Origin: Candidatus Celaenobacter antarcticus
GTDB taxonomy: Bacteria > Cloacimonadota > Cloacimonadia > JGIOTU-2
Direction: 5' to 3'
DNA length: 37,235 bases
Assembly: GCA_030765865.1 (NCBI GenBank)
Contig: JAVCDK010000067.1
Span: 1-37,235 of the forward strand
The translations under genes were made by a program, and so were the position numbers. This document shows positions 1 to 8,038 of this stretch, piece by piece. Position 1 is the stretch's first letter. Every line of letters starts with the position of its first letter. The notes under the pieces are model-generated. The model was given only the letters and a program-made list of their open reading frames with translations, was not told the DNA's origin and searched no databases.

Positions 1-18
1 GAATTCTACTATAATTTG

Positions 19-2121
19 ATGAAAAAGAAAAAAAGAGGACTGCAAAAACAAATTTTAGCACTCTATTTCATATTCACATTCTCTCTTGTGTTCCTTCTGA
101 TATTTACTATTTGGCAGCTTACCAGATTCGGTATTTCAGAATTTGAATATGAGAGAATTTCCCGCATGCTCACAAACCTGAAAGCGCTTCAGCTCGATTA
201 CACAAACGATCTGAACAATTTTACCTCTGAAATAGCGAATAATCCTTCCCTTGCTGCTTCTGTCGAAAATCATGATATTGCATCCATTCATTCGATACTT
301 AATTCATATGATGACCGTTCTTTAGCAACTTATATGGCTCTCTTTGATGCTCAAGGTAAAGTGCTCTACGGAGAGCAATGGGAGCTTGTTGAATTTTTTC
401 TGCCGGAAATACTCTCATTGGCAAAACAGAATTTAACTCAGGGTTTTTCTGCAAATTTCTCTAATAAAATATACTATTTCACCTATGCTCCACTTTATTC
501 AACAAATGAGAATGAGAAAACTTTTATCGGGCTTTTTCTCAATGTAAGCCAGATTACTACTTCTAAAATCGGAGTAGGACAGAATCCTCAAATATTTCTT
601 TTGCCGTTTTCGATACCACTCAATCCCGAACAGGATGTCCTTAAAAAACTCATCCCCGAACTCGATAAAAAACTTCCCACAGTATTAAAAACCAAAAACC
701 GCGAATCTGTTTTACGCTTAAATGGAGACACTGCGGTTGGTCTTCTTATTAATTATAACATATTCGATGACCCTGCTTCTATCACCGTATATATTTACGA
801 TCGAGAATTCAATAAATTCTCTCGCCAGAGCATGTTCTTCTTCTTTCTTATTCTGGCTGCGTCAAGCTTGGTCATTGTAAGTTTTTTAAGCAATTGGTTC
901 ACAAAAAAAATAATGCAGCCCATCAAACAGGTAAGTGAAAAAATGCAGAAGATTGAGAAAAATCCCCTTGTCATTGAACATATAGAAGATGAATATGGAG
1001 GCGAGCTCAGCAATATGGTTTCTGCCTTCAGTTCGATGAATAAATCTCTAGTAGAATATCACAAATCTTTGCTTGAATATAAAGTCCTTACTGATAATAT
1101 TGATATTGGTGTGCTGTGGATGGATTCAAAGATGAATATCCTGATCTGCAACCCAAGCGCTATGGACATTCTTGAGCTAATATCTCGCGATGAGATCATC
1201 GGCAAGAATCTATCTGAATTCATCCAGCTTGATGAGGACCTCATATCTAAAGCCCAGGAAGACAGTTTAACTCTTCCTCGACTCGAAGTTAATTTTCCGG
1301 GAAAAAAGAAATTCGTAAAATTCGTTATCCTGAATATTAAAGCCGTTGATGACACTATCGGCTTGCGCATGATTGCAACTATAACCGATATAACACATGA
1401 GATTAATGAAAAAAGAGCACGTGAAGCCCTTGAGATGGAGATCATTAAGAGTAATAAATTAGCTGAGATCGGAAGAAGGGTCGAGGGCGTAGTGCACAAT
1501 ATGAACTCACCACTTAATTCGATTCTTGGGTATGCCCAGCTTGTAAAAAAAGAATATAAAGACAATGACGATATTGATAAGATAATTGATGCTGCAAAAA
1601 ATATTTCACAATCCGTAAAAACTCTATTACGAAAAGTGCAGCAGGACAATATCTCCATGATGCGTCCCGTTGACATCAACCAACTCATTAACCAAGAACT
1701 CGATCTGTTGAAACACAACCTGTTCTTCAAGCTTTATGTTGTATTAGAAAAAAGTCTCCTAAAAAATCTACCACCTGTGAAAGCCGTTTATAGCGATATA
1801 AGCCAAAGTTTTACAAATCTTATCAATAATGCGATCGAGTCTATGCATGATAGCAAAGAACGTAATATTTGGGTGCGCACTTATCAAGCTTCAAACATGG
1901 TTGCAATAGAAGTGCGAGACAGTGGAGAGGGTATTGAAGAAAAATATCATAAAAAAATATTTGAACCCTATTATACCTCAAAAAAGGAAAAAGCTCAAAG
2001 CGGGTTTGGTCTTGGTCTTGCAATTTGCAGGAATATTGCAGAGCGCTATGGTGGTTATATTACAGTGCGCTCAGAACGAGATAAAGGAAGTACCTTTACA
2101 ATATTTTTACCTTATGACTAA
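19..2121 (+). CDS. Membrane sensor histidine kinase (HAMP-PAS-HisKA-HATPase)
   Basis: Transmembrane sensor kinase that probably phosphorylates the sigma-54 activator encoded 15 bp downstream. A basic N-terminus leads into a membrane helix (residues about 12-33). An extracytoplasmic sensor region of about 235 residues follows, then a second helix (about 270-291), HAMP linker, PAS domain (about 352-465), HisKA with H-box VHNMNSPLNS (His493) and a complete HATPase with N-box NLINNAIES, DSGEGI and GFGLGLAI. The H-box resembles the NtrB/PilS type. I chose ATG at 19; TTG at 16 is in frame. The frame is open to the window edge, so an upstream start cannot be excluded, but the MKKKKRG-hydrophobic start looks natural. 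The ligand is unknown. Confidence 0.9.
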   Translation: MKKKKRGLQKQILALYFIFTFSLVFLLIFTIWQLTRFGISEFEYERISRMLTNLKALQLDYTNDLNNFTSEIANNPSLAASVENHDIASIHSILNSYDDRSLATYMALFDAQGKVLYGEQWELVEFFLPEILSLAKQNLTQGFSANFSNKIYYFTYAPLYSTNENEKTFIGLFLNVSQITTSKIGVGQNPQIFLLPFSIPLNPEQDVLKKLIPELDKKLPTVLKTKNRESVLRLNGDTAVGLLINYNIFDDPASITVYIYDREFNKFSRQSMFFFFLILAASSLVIVSFLSNWFTKKIMQPIKQVSEKMQKIEKNPLVIEHIEDEYGGELSNMVSAFSSMNKSLVEYHKSLLEYKVLTDNIDIGVLWMDSKMNILICNPSAMDILELISRDEIIGKNLSEFIQLDEDLISKAQEDSLTLPRLEVNFPGKKKFVKFVILNIKAVDDTIGLRMIATITDITHEINEKRAREALEMEIIKSNKLAEIGRRVEGVVHNMNSPLNSILGYAQLVKKEYKDNDDIDKIIDAAKNISQSVKTLLRKVQQDNISMMRPVDINQLINQELDLLKHNLFFKLYVVLEKSLLKNLPPVKAVYSDISQSFTNLINNAIESMHDSKERNIWVRTYQASNMVAIEVRDSGEGIEEKYHKKIFEPYYTSKKEKAQSGFGLGLAICRNIAERYGGYITVRSERDKGSTFTIFLPYD

Positions 2122-2136
2122 AAGTGAAATTTATCT

Positions 2137-3561
2137 ATGGAAAATGATATAGTTCAGACAGAATTTTTCAAACAAAATGCCAAAATACTGATTGTCGATG
2201 ATGAGCAGGATACGTTGGATATTTTCCGTCGCCATCTTGAAGACGAATATGATATTGACATAGCACATTCTGCAGAAGAAGCGCTTGAAATGTTAGAGAA
2301 CAAAACCTATCACATTGCAATGACCGATATGGTCATGCCGGGGACTGGCGGGATCGAGCTTCTCACCCAGATAAAGAAACGCTGGCCTCACGTAGCCGTG
2401 GTTGTGATAAGCGGAAAAGCTACCATTGGAATGGCTGTCGAAGCCATGAAAATCGGTGCTGAAGAATTTATAGAAAAACCAGTTGAAGACCTTGAACTAC
2501 TGAAGATAATCATAACAAAAATACTCAAAACCAGGTGGCAATATGAGGAAATTAAGCGACTGAGAAGCATACTCGCTCAGGGATTTGATCGAACCCAGAT
2601 TATTGGCAACAGTCTCACAATTCAAAAAGTCATGGAAAAAGTGAAGCGCATTGCTTATCTTGACACTACTATTCTGATTACTGGTGAAACAGGAGTCGGC
2701 AAAGACCTTTTTGCAGACCTTATCTATCGAAATAGCAAAAGAAAATCTCATAAATTCGTAGCGGTCAATTGCGGTGGATTACCCGAAAATCTTCTTGAAA
2801 GCATGCTTTTTGGTCATAAAAAAGGTTCCTTTACTGATGCAATAAGGGATAAAATAGGTTATTTTCAAGAGGCAGATGGTGGGACTCTTTTCCTTGATGA
2901 AATTACAGAAACCAATAAAACTTTCCAGGTTAAACTTCTGCGTGTTCTAGAACAAAGCACTATCCGACAGGTTGGTGGAGATATGGACATTGGGGTTGAT
3001 GTGCGCGTTATTGCCTCAACAAACAAGGATATTGAAAAGGAAGTAAAAGATGGCAATTTCCGCCAGGATCTTTACTACCGGCTTAATGTCATTCATCTTC
3101 ACATCCCGCCTCTTCGCGAAAGAAGAGAGGATATCCCGCTTCTTACCAACGCTTTTGTGCAAGAATTTAGAGAAAAATATGATAAATCAAACCTTGAAAT
3201 CTCAGATACCGTTATGTCCATCCTTATCTCTCAAGAATGGGAAGGCAATATTCGTGAGCTAAAAAACACAATCGAGCATGCGGTTGCAATGGCAACACAT
3301 AATAAAATTGTGCTGGAAGATCTTCCTGGCAATATATATATGAGGCATGAAGTTGTTGAAAATAAATCCAACCACCTTACGAACTTATCTTTTTCTGAAG
3401 CTAAGGATGCTTTTGAAAAAAATTATGTTGAAGAGCTTCTAAAAAAATGCGATGGAGATGTCTCGAAAGCCTCTGAAATGTCCGGTATTAAGCGTCCAAA
3501 TCTCTATGAAAAATTCAACAAGCACAATATTGATGTGAATACATTCAGAAACAATTCGTGA
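2137..3561 (+). CDS. NtrC-family sigma-54-dependent response regulator
   Basis: Transcription activator of sigma-54 promoters. The receiver domain (about 15-128) has the acidic pair Asp21-Asp22 and phospho-acceptor Asp64 (TDMVMPG). The AAA+ domain has Walker A GETGVGKD (Lys189) and Walker B TLFLDE (Asp254-Glu255). The sigma-54-contacting loop reads GSFTDA (230-235) where the consensus is GAFTGA; the key Phe and Thr are kept. A Fis-type helix-turn-helix occupies the last 45 or so residues. It lies 15 bp after the kinase gene, a normal two-component pair. The next gene is a pilin with a -24/-12-like promoter, so pilin control like that of PilS/PilR is the natural inference. The cognate site is not proven; see the tandem repeat at 3641-3697. 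Confidence 0.93.
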   Translation: MENDIVQTEFFKQNAKILIVDDEQDTLDIFRRHLEDEYDIDIAHSAEEALEMLENKTYHIAMTDMVMPGTGGIELLTQIKKRWPHVAVVVISGKATIGMAVEAMKIGAEEFIEKPVEDLELLKIIITKILKTRWQYEEIKRLRSILAQGFDRTQIIGNSLTIQKVMEKVKRIAYLDTTILITGETGVGKDLFADLIYRNSKRKSHKFVAVNCGGLPENLLESMLFGHKKGSFTDAIRDKIGYFQEADGGTLFLDEITETNKTFQVKLLRVLEQSTIRQVGGDMDIGVDVRVIASTNKDIEKEVKDGNFRQDLYYRLNVIHLHIPPLRERREDIPLLTNAFVQEFREKYDKSNLEISDTVMSILISQEWEGNIRELKNTIEHAVAMATHNKIVLEDLPGNIYMRHEVVENKSNHLTNLSFSEAKDAFEKNYVEELLKKCDGDVSKASEMSGIKRPNLYEKFNKHNIDVNTFRNNS

Positions 3562-3640
3562 TCTCATTTCTTCATGATAAAAAGTACATTAGATACGAAT
3601 ATATCAAAGAACCGGATCCGTTTAAAACAATGCACATGCC

Positions 3641-3697
3641 TGTTGTGTTTTTATGACACGTCATGGTTTTGTGTTATGTTTTTATGACGAGTATTGG
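3641..3697 (+). repeat. Two 26-bp direct repeats, 31-bp period; candidate activator sites
   Basis: The copies are at 3641-3666 and 3672-3697 and agree at 21 of 26 positions. Both contain the identical core TGTTTTTATGAC (3646-3657 and 3677-3688). The 31-bp period is close to three helical turns, so two bound proteins would face the same side of the DNA. The sites lie about 120-150 bp upstream of the -24 element, the usual distance for enhancers bound by NtrC-type activators. Binding by the adjacent regulator is inferred. Confidence 0.6.
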
Positions 3698-3800
3698 GCA
3701 TAATCGATCATTTCGCATATTTATAACGAAAATACGATAGTGCGTTTATAGAGGTAACACGCATGGTACAAACTTTTTTTTTTGAAATTATTTAACACTT

Positions 3801-3816
3801 TGGCACGAAACTTGAC
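3801..3816 (+). promoter_or_regulatory. Candidate sigma-54 promoter of the pilin gene
   Basis: TGGCACGAAACTTGAC has a perfect -24 element (TGGCACG) and the correct GG-N10 spacing to the -12 element. The normally near-invariant GC of the -12 box is GA here. The predicted transcription start is near 3827, giving a leader of about 63 nt. An alternative reading is a sigma-70 promoter with TTGACA at 3813-3818 and TTTATA at 3836-3841 (17-bp spacer). The neighbouring sigma-54 activator and the upstream repeats favour sigma-54. Confidence 0.55.
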
Positions 3817-3878
3817 ATATATATTACGAATTGTTTTTATAGACGTGAAGTTAATAAGTTACTAACAATAAAAAACAC

Positions 3879-3897
3879 AGGAGGTTCCCATGGGAAC
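3879..3897 (+). promoter_or_regulatory. Strong Shine-Dalgarno sequence and start-codon palindrome
   Basis: AGGAGG (3879-3884) lies 5 nt before the ATG at 3890, the best ribosome binding site in the window. GTTCCCATGGGAAC (3884-3897) is a perfect 14-bp palindrome centred on the start codon. In RNA it could form a 5-bp stem with CAUG in the loop. Whether it modulates translation is unknown. Confidence 0.6.
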
Positions 3898-4297
3898 ACA
3901 ACAAATTCTGCTCATCGTTTTGAGCGTAATTATCGTAGGTATCGCTGTTGCTGTTGGTATTACAATGTTTAATGCCCAGTCAGTGAATTCAAACCGTAAT
4001 GCATGTATTGCCGACATGAACAACTTCTCTTCCAGCGCACTTGCATTTTACAAAACCCCTGTAAGTCATGGTGGTGCAGGTTCAGATTCATTAAATGTTA
4101 CTATTGACAAAGTTGGCAATTACATTGGTGTAGGTTATGTTGAAAACGATGATCAACTTAATACTGGTAATGGTGTATACACTATTACATTAGAATCACC
4201 TAACATTGTAAAATTTACAGCTGCTGGAACCGAAACAGGTGTAACCCCTGTAACTACTGTAAGCCTTTCTACCAGTGCGATTGCAACAACTCCGTAA
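3890..4297 (+). CDS. Pilin-like major subunit with ultrashort leader
   Basis: Small protein of 135 residues, probably the main subunit of the filament built by the downstream machinery. It begins MGTQQILLIVLSVIIVGIA, a hydrophobic helix (about 5-26) starting almost at the first residue, followed by a Ser/Thr/Gly-rich beta-type domain of about 105 residues. Its layout matches a type IV pilin (N-terminal helix plus globular head), but there is no basic leader and no FTLIE motif with Glu5. The only glycine placed like a processing site is Gly2. Support for a major-subunit role: its own candidate promoter, very strong ribosome binding site, private terminator and position before the assembly genes. 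I recall similar short proteins from other FCB genomes but cannot check this here. Confidence 0.7.
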   Translation: MGTQQILLIVLSVIIVGIAVAVGITMFNAQSVNSNRNACIADMNNFSSSALAFYKTPVSHGGAGSDSLNVTIDKVGNYIGVGYVENDDQLNTGNGVYTITLESPNIVKFTAAGTETGVTPVTTVSLSTSAIATTP

Positions 4298-4330
4298 TAA
4301 CTGCGAGCTATCTAAGTAATTAAAAAAATA

Positions 4331-4362
4331 AAATATGGGAGGTCATGACCTCCCATATTTTT
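4331..4362 (+). terminator. Rho-independent terminator after the pilin gene
   Basis: A perfect inverted repeat of 2 x 15 bp (4331-4345 and 4346-4360), centred on GGTCATGACC and followed by a run of T (4358-4362). The opposite side is A-rich, so it may work in both directions. It separates the pilin transcript from the machinery genes and would allow much higher pilin output. Confidence 0.85.
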
Positions 4363-4454
4363 GTGATTACATTAAAGAGAAAAATCTGGACAGGTATATT
4401 TTAATAAAAGTATAAGGATACTGCATCAAACAATGGTAATGGCAAATAAATAGA

Positions 4455-5798
4455 ATGTTAAAAGAATTTCGCTATACAGGTAACAATCCAGCCGGTAAAC
4501 CCGTTCAGGGTGTTGTTCTTGCTCATAACAAATCAACTGCCAAAAAACTAATCCACGACATAGAAACCAAAAAAAGTATTTCTATTAATAAAATTGATCA
4601 AAAAATTAATTTCCTATATAAAGTAAGGCTGCCAAGCGGTAAAAAGGTAAAGGGAAGGCAGGCGGCTTTTTCTAAGCAGGAACTCGCAAATGCACTTTCC
4701 AGTTTTGGATATGCCAATGCAAAGATCGAACCGGTTCTTATTAACGTTCAATCGAAACCCTCATTTGCAAATATCCTGATGTTCGTCAATCTCAGTTCAT
4801 TTCTGCTTAAAGAAAAAATGACTTATGATAAGATCCTTCGTATGCTTGCAGATGAAGAGACAAATCCAACGCTGAAAGCTACATTAAAGAAGATCGAAAG
4901 CGAACTCAAGAAGGGGAAGGAAGGAACAGAAGTTTTTAACCGATATGCTGATGTGTTTGGTAAATTCCCCGCATATATGCTTGGACTTGCCACAAAAAGT
5001 GGTAATATGGCAGAGGTTTATGACGCCACTGCTAAGTTCATGGAACGGGATATGGAATATAAAAAAAGCTTGAGGCAGGCATTGATGACGCCCATGTTCA
5101 CAGTAATTGCAATGGTTGCAGCGGTACTATACTATATTATTTCTATCTTCCCCAGCACTGCGAAGCTTTTCATTAAATCCGGAATTGAGGTGCCCCCGCT
5201 TACAGCAGCAACCCTGAAGTTGAGTGATTTTTTTGGCGCTAGCTGGTGGTGGATGGCTTTGATGGTTATAATACCAATTATTATATTGATCTTATGGTGG
5301 CGCACACCCGGCGGGCGGGTTTGGCGTGATAGGATGATCATCAAGCTGCCGATCATAGGAAAGCTTCTTCATAAATCAAGTATTGAAATTTTCTGCCGTG
5401 TTTTCGCAGCAATTTATTCCGGCGCAGAAAATAATATCGAGACTATTCAAGCTGCTGCAGAGGCATGCAGAAATGCACACATGGAAAAAAATATCAAAGA
5501 AATAACTATTCCCCTGATGTTGAAAGAAGGTATGTCCCTTGTGCCTGCTCTTGAACGGGCAAAGGTATTTAATCATACTACCTTGAGCAGATTCAAGGCG
5601 GGTTCTGAAACCGGCAATGTGCTCACTTCAGCTCAACAGATCGCAAAATTTTATGAAAAAGAAACAACCTATAAAATGCAGAATTTAATTGCATCTATCC
5701 AGACACTTATCGGTGCATTCATTGGAATTGTTATAACTGCCCTGACCATTGTTTCTGCAGAGATTGCAACGGTTTCACCCCCAACACCGGGCATGTAA
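4455..5798 (+). CDS. pilC: PilC/GspF-like inner-membrane platform protein
   Basis: Platform protein that couples the assembly ATPases to filament growth. The 447-residue protein has two T2SSF-type halves (about 105-230 and 305-430) with the family's SGNM and ETGNV motifs (GLATKSGNM, AGSETGNVL). Membrane helices are near 214-234, 264-284 and 412-437. The N-terminus carries two tandem copies of the small GspF N-terminal domain (FRYTGNNPAGKPVQG near 5 and FLYKVRLPSGKKVKG near 53), where I would usually expect one. No good Shine-Dalgarno sequence is visible before the ATG at 4455. It is the first machinery gene after the pilin terminator, and the PilB-like gene starts 16 bp after its stop. Confidence 0.93.
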   Translation: MLKEFRYTGNNPAGKPVQGVVLAHNKSTAKKLIHDIETKKSISINKIDQKINFLYKVRLPSGKKVKGRQAAFSKQELANALSSFGYANAKIEPVLINVQSKPSFANILMFVNLSSFLLKEKMTYDKILRMLADEETNPTLKATLKKIESELKKGKEGTEVFNRYADVFGKFPAYMLGLATKSGNMAEVYDATAKFMERDMEYKKSLRQALMTPMFTVIAMVAAVLYYIISIFPSTAKLFIKSGIEVPPLTAATLKLSDFFGASWWWMALMVIIPIIILILWWRTPGGRVWRDRMIIKLPIIGKLLHKSSIEIFCRVFAAIYSGAENNIETIQAAAEACRNAHMEKNIKEITIPLMLKEGMSLVPALERAKVFNHTTLSRFKAGSETGNVLTSAQQIAKFYEKETTYKMQNLIASIQTLIGAFIGIVITALTIVSAEIATVSPPTPGM

Positions 5799-5814
5799 TA
5801 GCTAAGGAAAATAT

Positions 5815-7599
5815 ATGTTAATTAAATCACGTTTAGGAAAATCACTTGTTGATAATGGTGTTATTGATAAAGATATGCTCAATAGGGCACTTATTATTCA
5901 GGCAGATGAAGATCCCACTAATCCGAGAAGACTGGAAGATATTCTCGTTACTGATTTGAAGGTAAGGCATGATGCTGTGTACGGACTTCTGGCTGATCTG
6001 TATGCTTTCAGAAAAGTTGATATTAATATAGATAAAATTGACCAAACACAAATTAATCATACAAAAGATATACTTGCGAAATTTCCCGATGATCTGAAAA
6101 GAGAACTTTTCTATAAAAAAGTGCTTCCTTATCAAATCGACCAGGGGCGTCGAACCACACTGATCATTCTCGCTGCAGACCCGACTGATAAGATCGTGGA
6201 GAAAATTCCATTAAATACTGAATTTAAAAAATATGAGGTTGCCTATTGTCCGCTCTCTACTATTGAAGAACTTATCAATATCATTGCTCCTCAAAAAAAT
6301 GAATTCTTAGAAATCCTCAGTGAAGCCGGCGAGCAGATCGAGGAGGTTCAGGAAGAGGGGAAATCAGAGGGACTCGATGAATATGCTCTTGATGACGAGA
6401 TCAATAAAAGTTTGCTGGTCAACCTCTTTGAGGGGAGTCTTATTGAAGCTGTTCGAAAAGGTGCAAGTGATATTCATATCATACCTTATCAGCGCTCAAA
6501 TGTTGATTTTCTATTTCGAATAGACGGCAAACTTAGTCAGTGGCACCGCCAAGAAAAAACATCTCCCGAAGCTATTGCTGCAGTGGTTAAAGATAGAACG
6601 AGCGGAATTGACAGGTTTGAAAGAGATAATGCACAGGATGGTTTTGCACAGCGTATCGTTGACGGTTATCTGATCCGTTTTCGTATTTCTGTTCTTCCAA
6701 TTATATCTTCTGAATACGAACGCCGGTTTGAAAGTGTCGTGATCCGAGTTATTGATGACAGGAATGTTATCACAGACCTTCAAAAATTGGGTCTGCAAAA
6801 ACAGGCGGAATCAGACTTCTTAAAAGCTGTTAATAAATCCAAAGGAATCATCTTGCTCACCGGTCCTACCGGAAGTGGTAAAAGCACGACTCTCATGGCT
6901 GCACTTCATCATGTTATTGATCCCTCTAAAAATGTGCTCACTTGCGAAGATCCTGTCGAGTATGTTATCAAAGGCGCACGCCAGTTAAAAATTGGTGCTA
7001 AGATGACCTTTGAACAAGCAATTCGCTCAATACTTCGTCATGATCCGGATATCGTAATGGTCGGTGAGATTCGTGATAAGATCACTGCTGATGTAGCGGT
7101 AAAACTTGCTAACACCGGTCATTTAACCTTCTCTACACTGCACACAAATGATGCACCGAGCGCAATATCCCGTTTATATAAAATGGGAGTTGAGACCTTC
7201 CTTCTTGCCTATGCAATGAATATTATCATTGCTCAGCGTCTTGTCAGAAAACTCTGCCCCGAATGCAGGCGCCCTCTTTCGCGAGACAAATACAAAGGAG
7301 CTCTCGAACTGGGTCTCACGGAACAAGATTTGAAAAAGGGCTTAGTATATGAAGCAGGTCCCGGCTGCAAAAAATGCATGAATGGTTATAAGGGTCGAGT
7401 GAATATCTGCGAGGCACTATACTTCACAGATGAGATAAGAAAAGCCATTATGGAATCGGGCGATGAAATCGACGAAGATAAGATCCGCAAAATTGCAGAA
7501 ACTCAAGGCATGCTATCTCTTCTTGATTCCGGACTTGATAGGATACGCAAAGGGCTTACTTCAGTTTCTGAAGTGTCCTATGCAGCTTCTGAAGGATAA
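5815..7599 (+). CDS. pilB: PilB/GspE-like filament assembly ATPase
   Basis: Cytoplasmic hexameric secretion ATPase that powers subunit addition. The 594-residue protein has an N-terminal MshEN/GspE-N-like region (about 1-160; RLGKSLVDNGVID near 5), an Asp-rich linker near 180-200, Walker A GPTGSGKST (Lys356), an Asp box near EDPVEYV, Walker B region DPDIVMVGEIRD and a His box (TLHTNDAP). The tetracysteine zinc motif (Cys481, Cys484, Cys518, Cys521) is typical of PilB/GspE and absent from PilT. AAGGA lies about 8 nt before the ATG. MshEN domains can bind c-di-GMP; whether this one does cannot be judged by eye. Confidence 0.95.
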   Translation: MLIKSRLGKSLVDNGVIDKDMLNRALIIQADEDPTNPRRLEDILVTDLKVRHDAVYGLLADLYAFRKVDINIDKIDQTQINHTKDILAKFPDDLKRELFYKKVLPYQIDQGRRTTLIILAADPTDKIVEKIPLNTEFKKYEVAYCPLSTIEELINIIAPQKNEFLEILSEAGEQIEEVQEEGKSEGLDEYALDDEINKSLLVNLFEGSLIEAVRKGASDIHIIPYQRSNVDFLFRIDGKLSQWHRQEKTSPEAIAAVVKDRTSGIDRFERDNAQDGFAQRIVDGYLIRFRISVLPIISSEYERRFESVVIRVIDDRNVITDLQKLGLQKQAESDFLKAVNKSKGIILLTGPTGSGKSTTLMAALHHVIDPSKNVLTCEDPVEYVIKGARQLKIGAKMTFEQAIRSILRHDPDIVMVGEIRDKITADVAVKLANTGHLTFSTLHTNDAPSAISRLYKMGVETFLLAYAMNIIIAQRLVRKLCPECRRPLSRDKYKGALELGLTEQDLKKGLVYEAGPGCKKCMNGYKGRVNICEALYFTDEIRKAIMESGDEIDEDKIRKIAETQGMLSLLDSGLDRIRKGLTSVSEVSYAASEG

Positions 7600-7601
7600 T
7601 A

Positions 7602-8036
7602 ATGACTACCGGGCAAATATTCCTCATTCTTCTTGCAATGATTCTGTTTTCAACCATCTATCTGACCGCTTATAACAATCTCTTTGACCAGGCAGATCTT
7701 GCGTATAAAGGAATGTATATTTTGAACGGGCAAAAAATTACCGACAAATATTTTCAGGAGATCGAATCAAATTTACTTGGAGAGATAGTATTGTTTGATT
7801 CGCTGCAGGCCATATATAACGGTTTGTCAGACACTCTTACTGTCTCGGATATAGACTATCACATAAACATTTCTACAACTCCATGCACTAAAACCGGTGC
7901 AGATACGACTACCGTAACACCTGAATTCCTTCGAATAGATATAAGCATATGGGCAATACCTCCGGACGGAGACACGCTCTGGATAGGTATGCCCCAGTTC
8001 CCGATAAGTAAAGTTTTTGTGGATTTGTATTATTAA
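7602..8036 (+). CDS. Pilin-like minor subunit 1
   Basis: Unrecognised 144-residue protein. It starts MTTGQIFLILLAMILFSTIY, a hydrophobic helix directly at the N-terminus like the major subunit, followed by a polar domain of about 115 residues with two widely separated halves and little charge. Gly4 just before the helix would be the only place for prepilin-peptidase-like cleavage. It starts 2 bp after the PilB-like gene and ends 2 bp before the next minor subunit, so it is almost certainly co-translated with the machinery. A minor-pilin (priming or tip) role is inferred from position, size and N-terminal helix. Confidence 0.6.
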   Translation: MTTGQIFLILLAMILFSTIYLTAYNNLFDQADLAYKGMYILNGQKITDKYFQEIESNLLGEIVLFDSLQAIYNGLSDTLTVSDIDYHINISTTPCTKTGADTTTVTPEFLRIDISIWAIPPDGDTLWIGMPQFPISKVFVDLYY

Positions 8037-8038
8037 TT

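Larger units (their letters stand above)
3562..3889 (+). other. Intergenic regulatory region upstream of the pilin gene
   Basis: A 328-bp stretch without a credible gene, the longest protein-free gap in the window apart from the SRP RNA region. From left to right it holds an 8-bp CGGATCCG palindrome (3613-3620), a 26-bp tandem repeat (3641-3697), TTTATAACGA (3720-3729) which echoes part of that repeat, a run of ten T (3774-3783), a -24/-12-like promoter (3801-3816), a further partial repeat copy TTGTTTTTAT (3831-3840) and a strong Shine-Dalgarno sequence (3879-3884). I see no convincing terminator for the preceding regulator gene. Confidence 0.7.

Noticed and set aside
1059-1730. Long open frame (223 codons) on the minus strand inside the first histidine kinase
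   Set aside because: It lies fully opposite HisKA/PAS coding sequence that has clear motifs, has no ribosome binding site, and its translation shows no domain.
3705-3750. Possible hairpin CGCA...TGCG between the repeat and the promoter
   Set aside because: Only four bases pair well at the ends (CGCA near 3714 and TGCG near 3741) and the inner bases do not, so it is likely chance.
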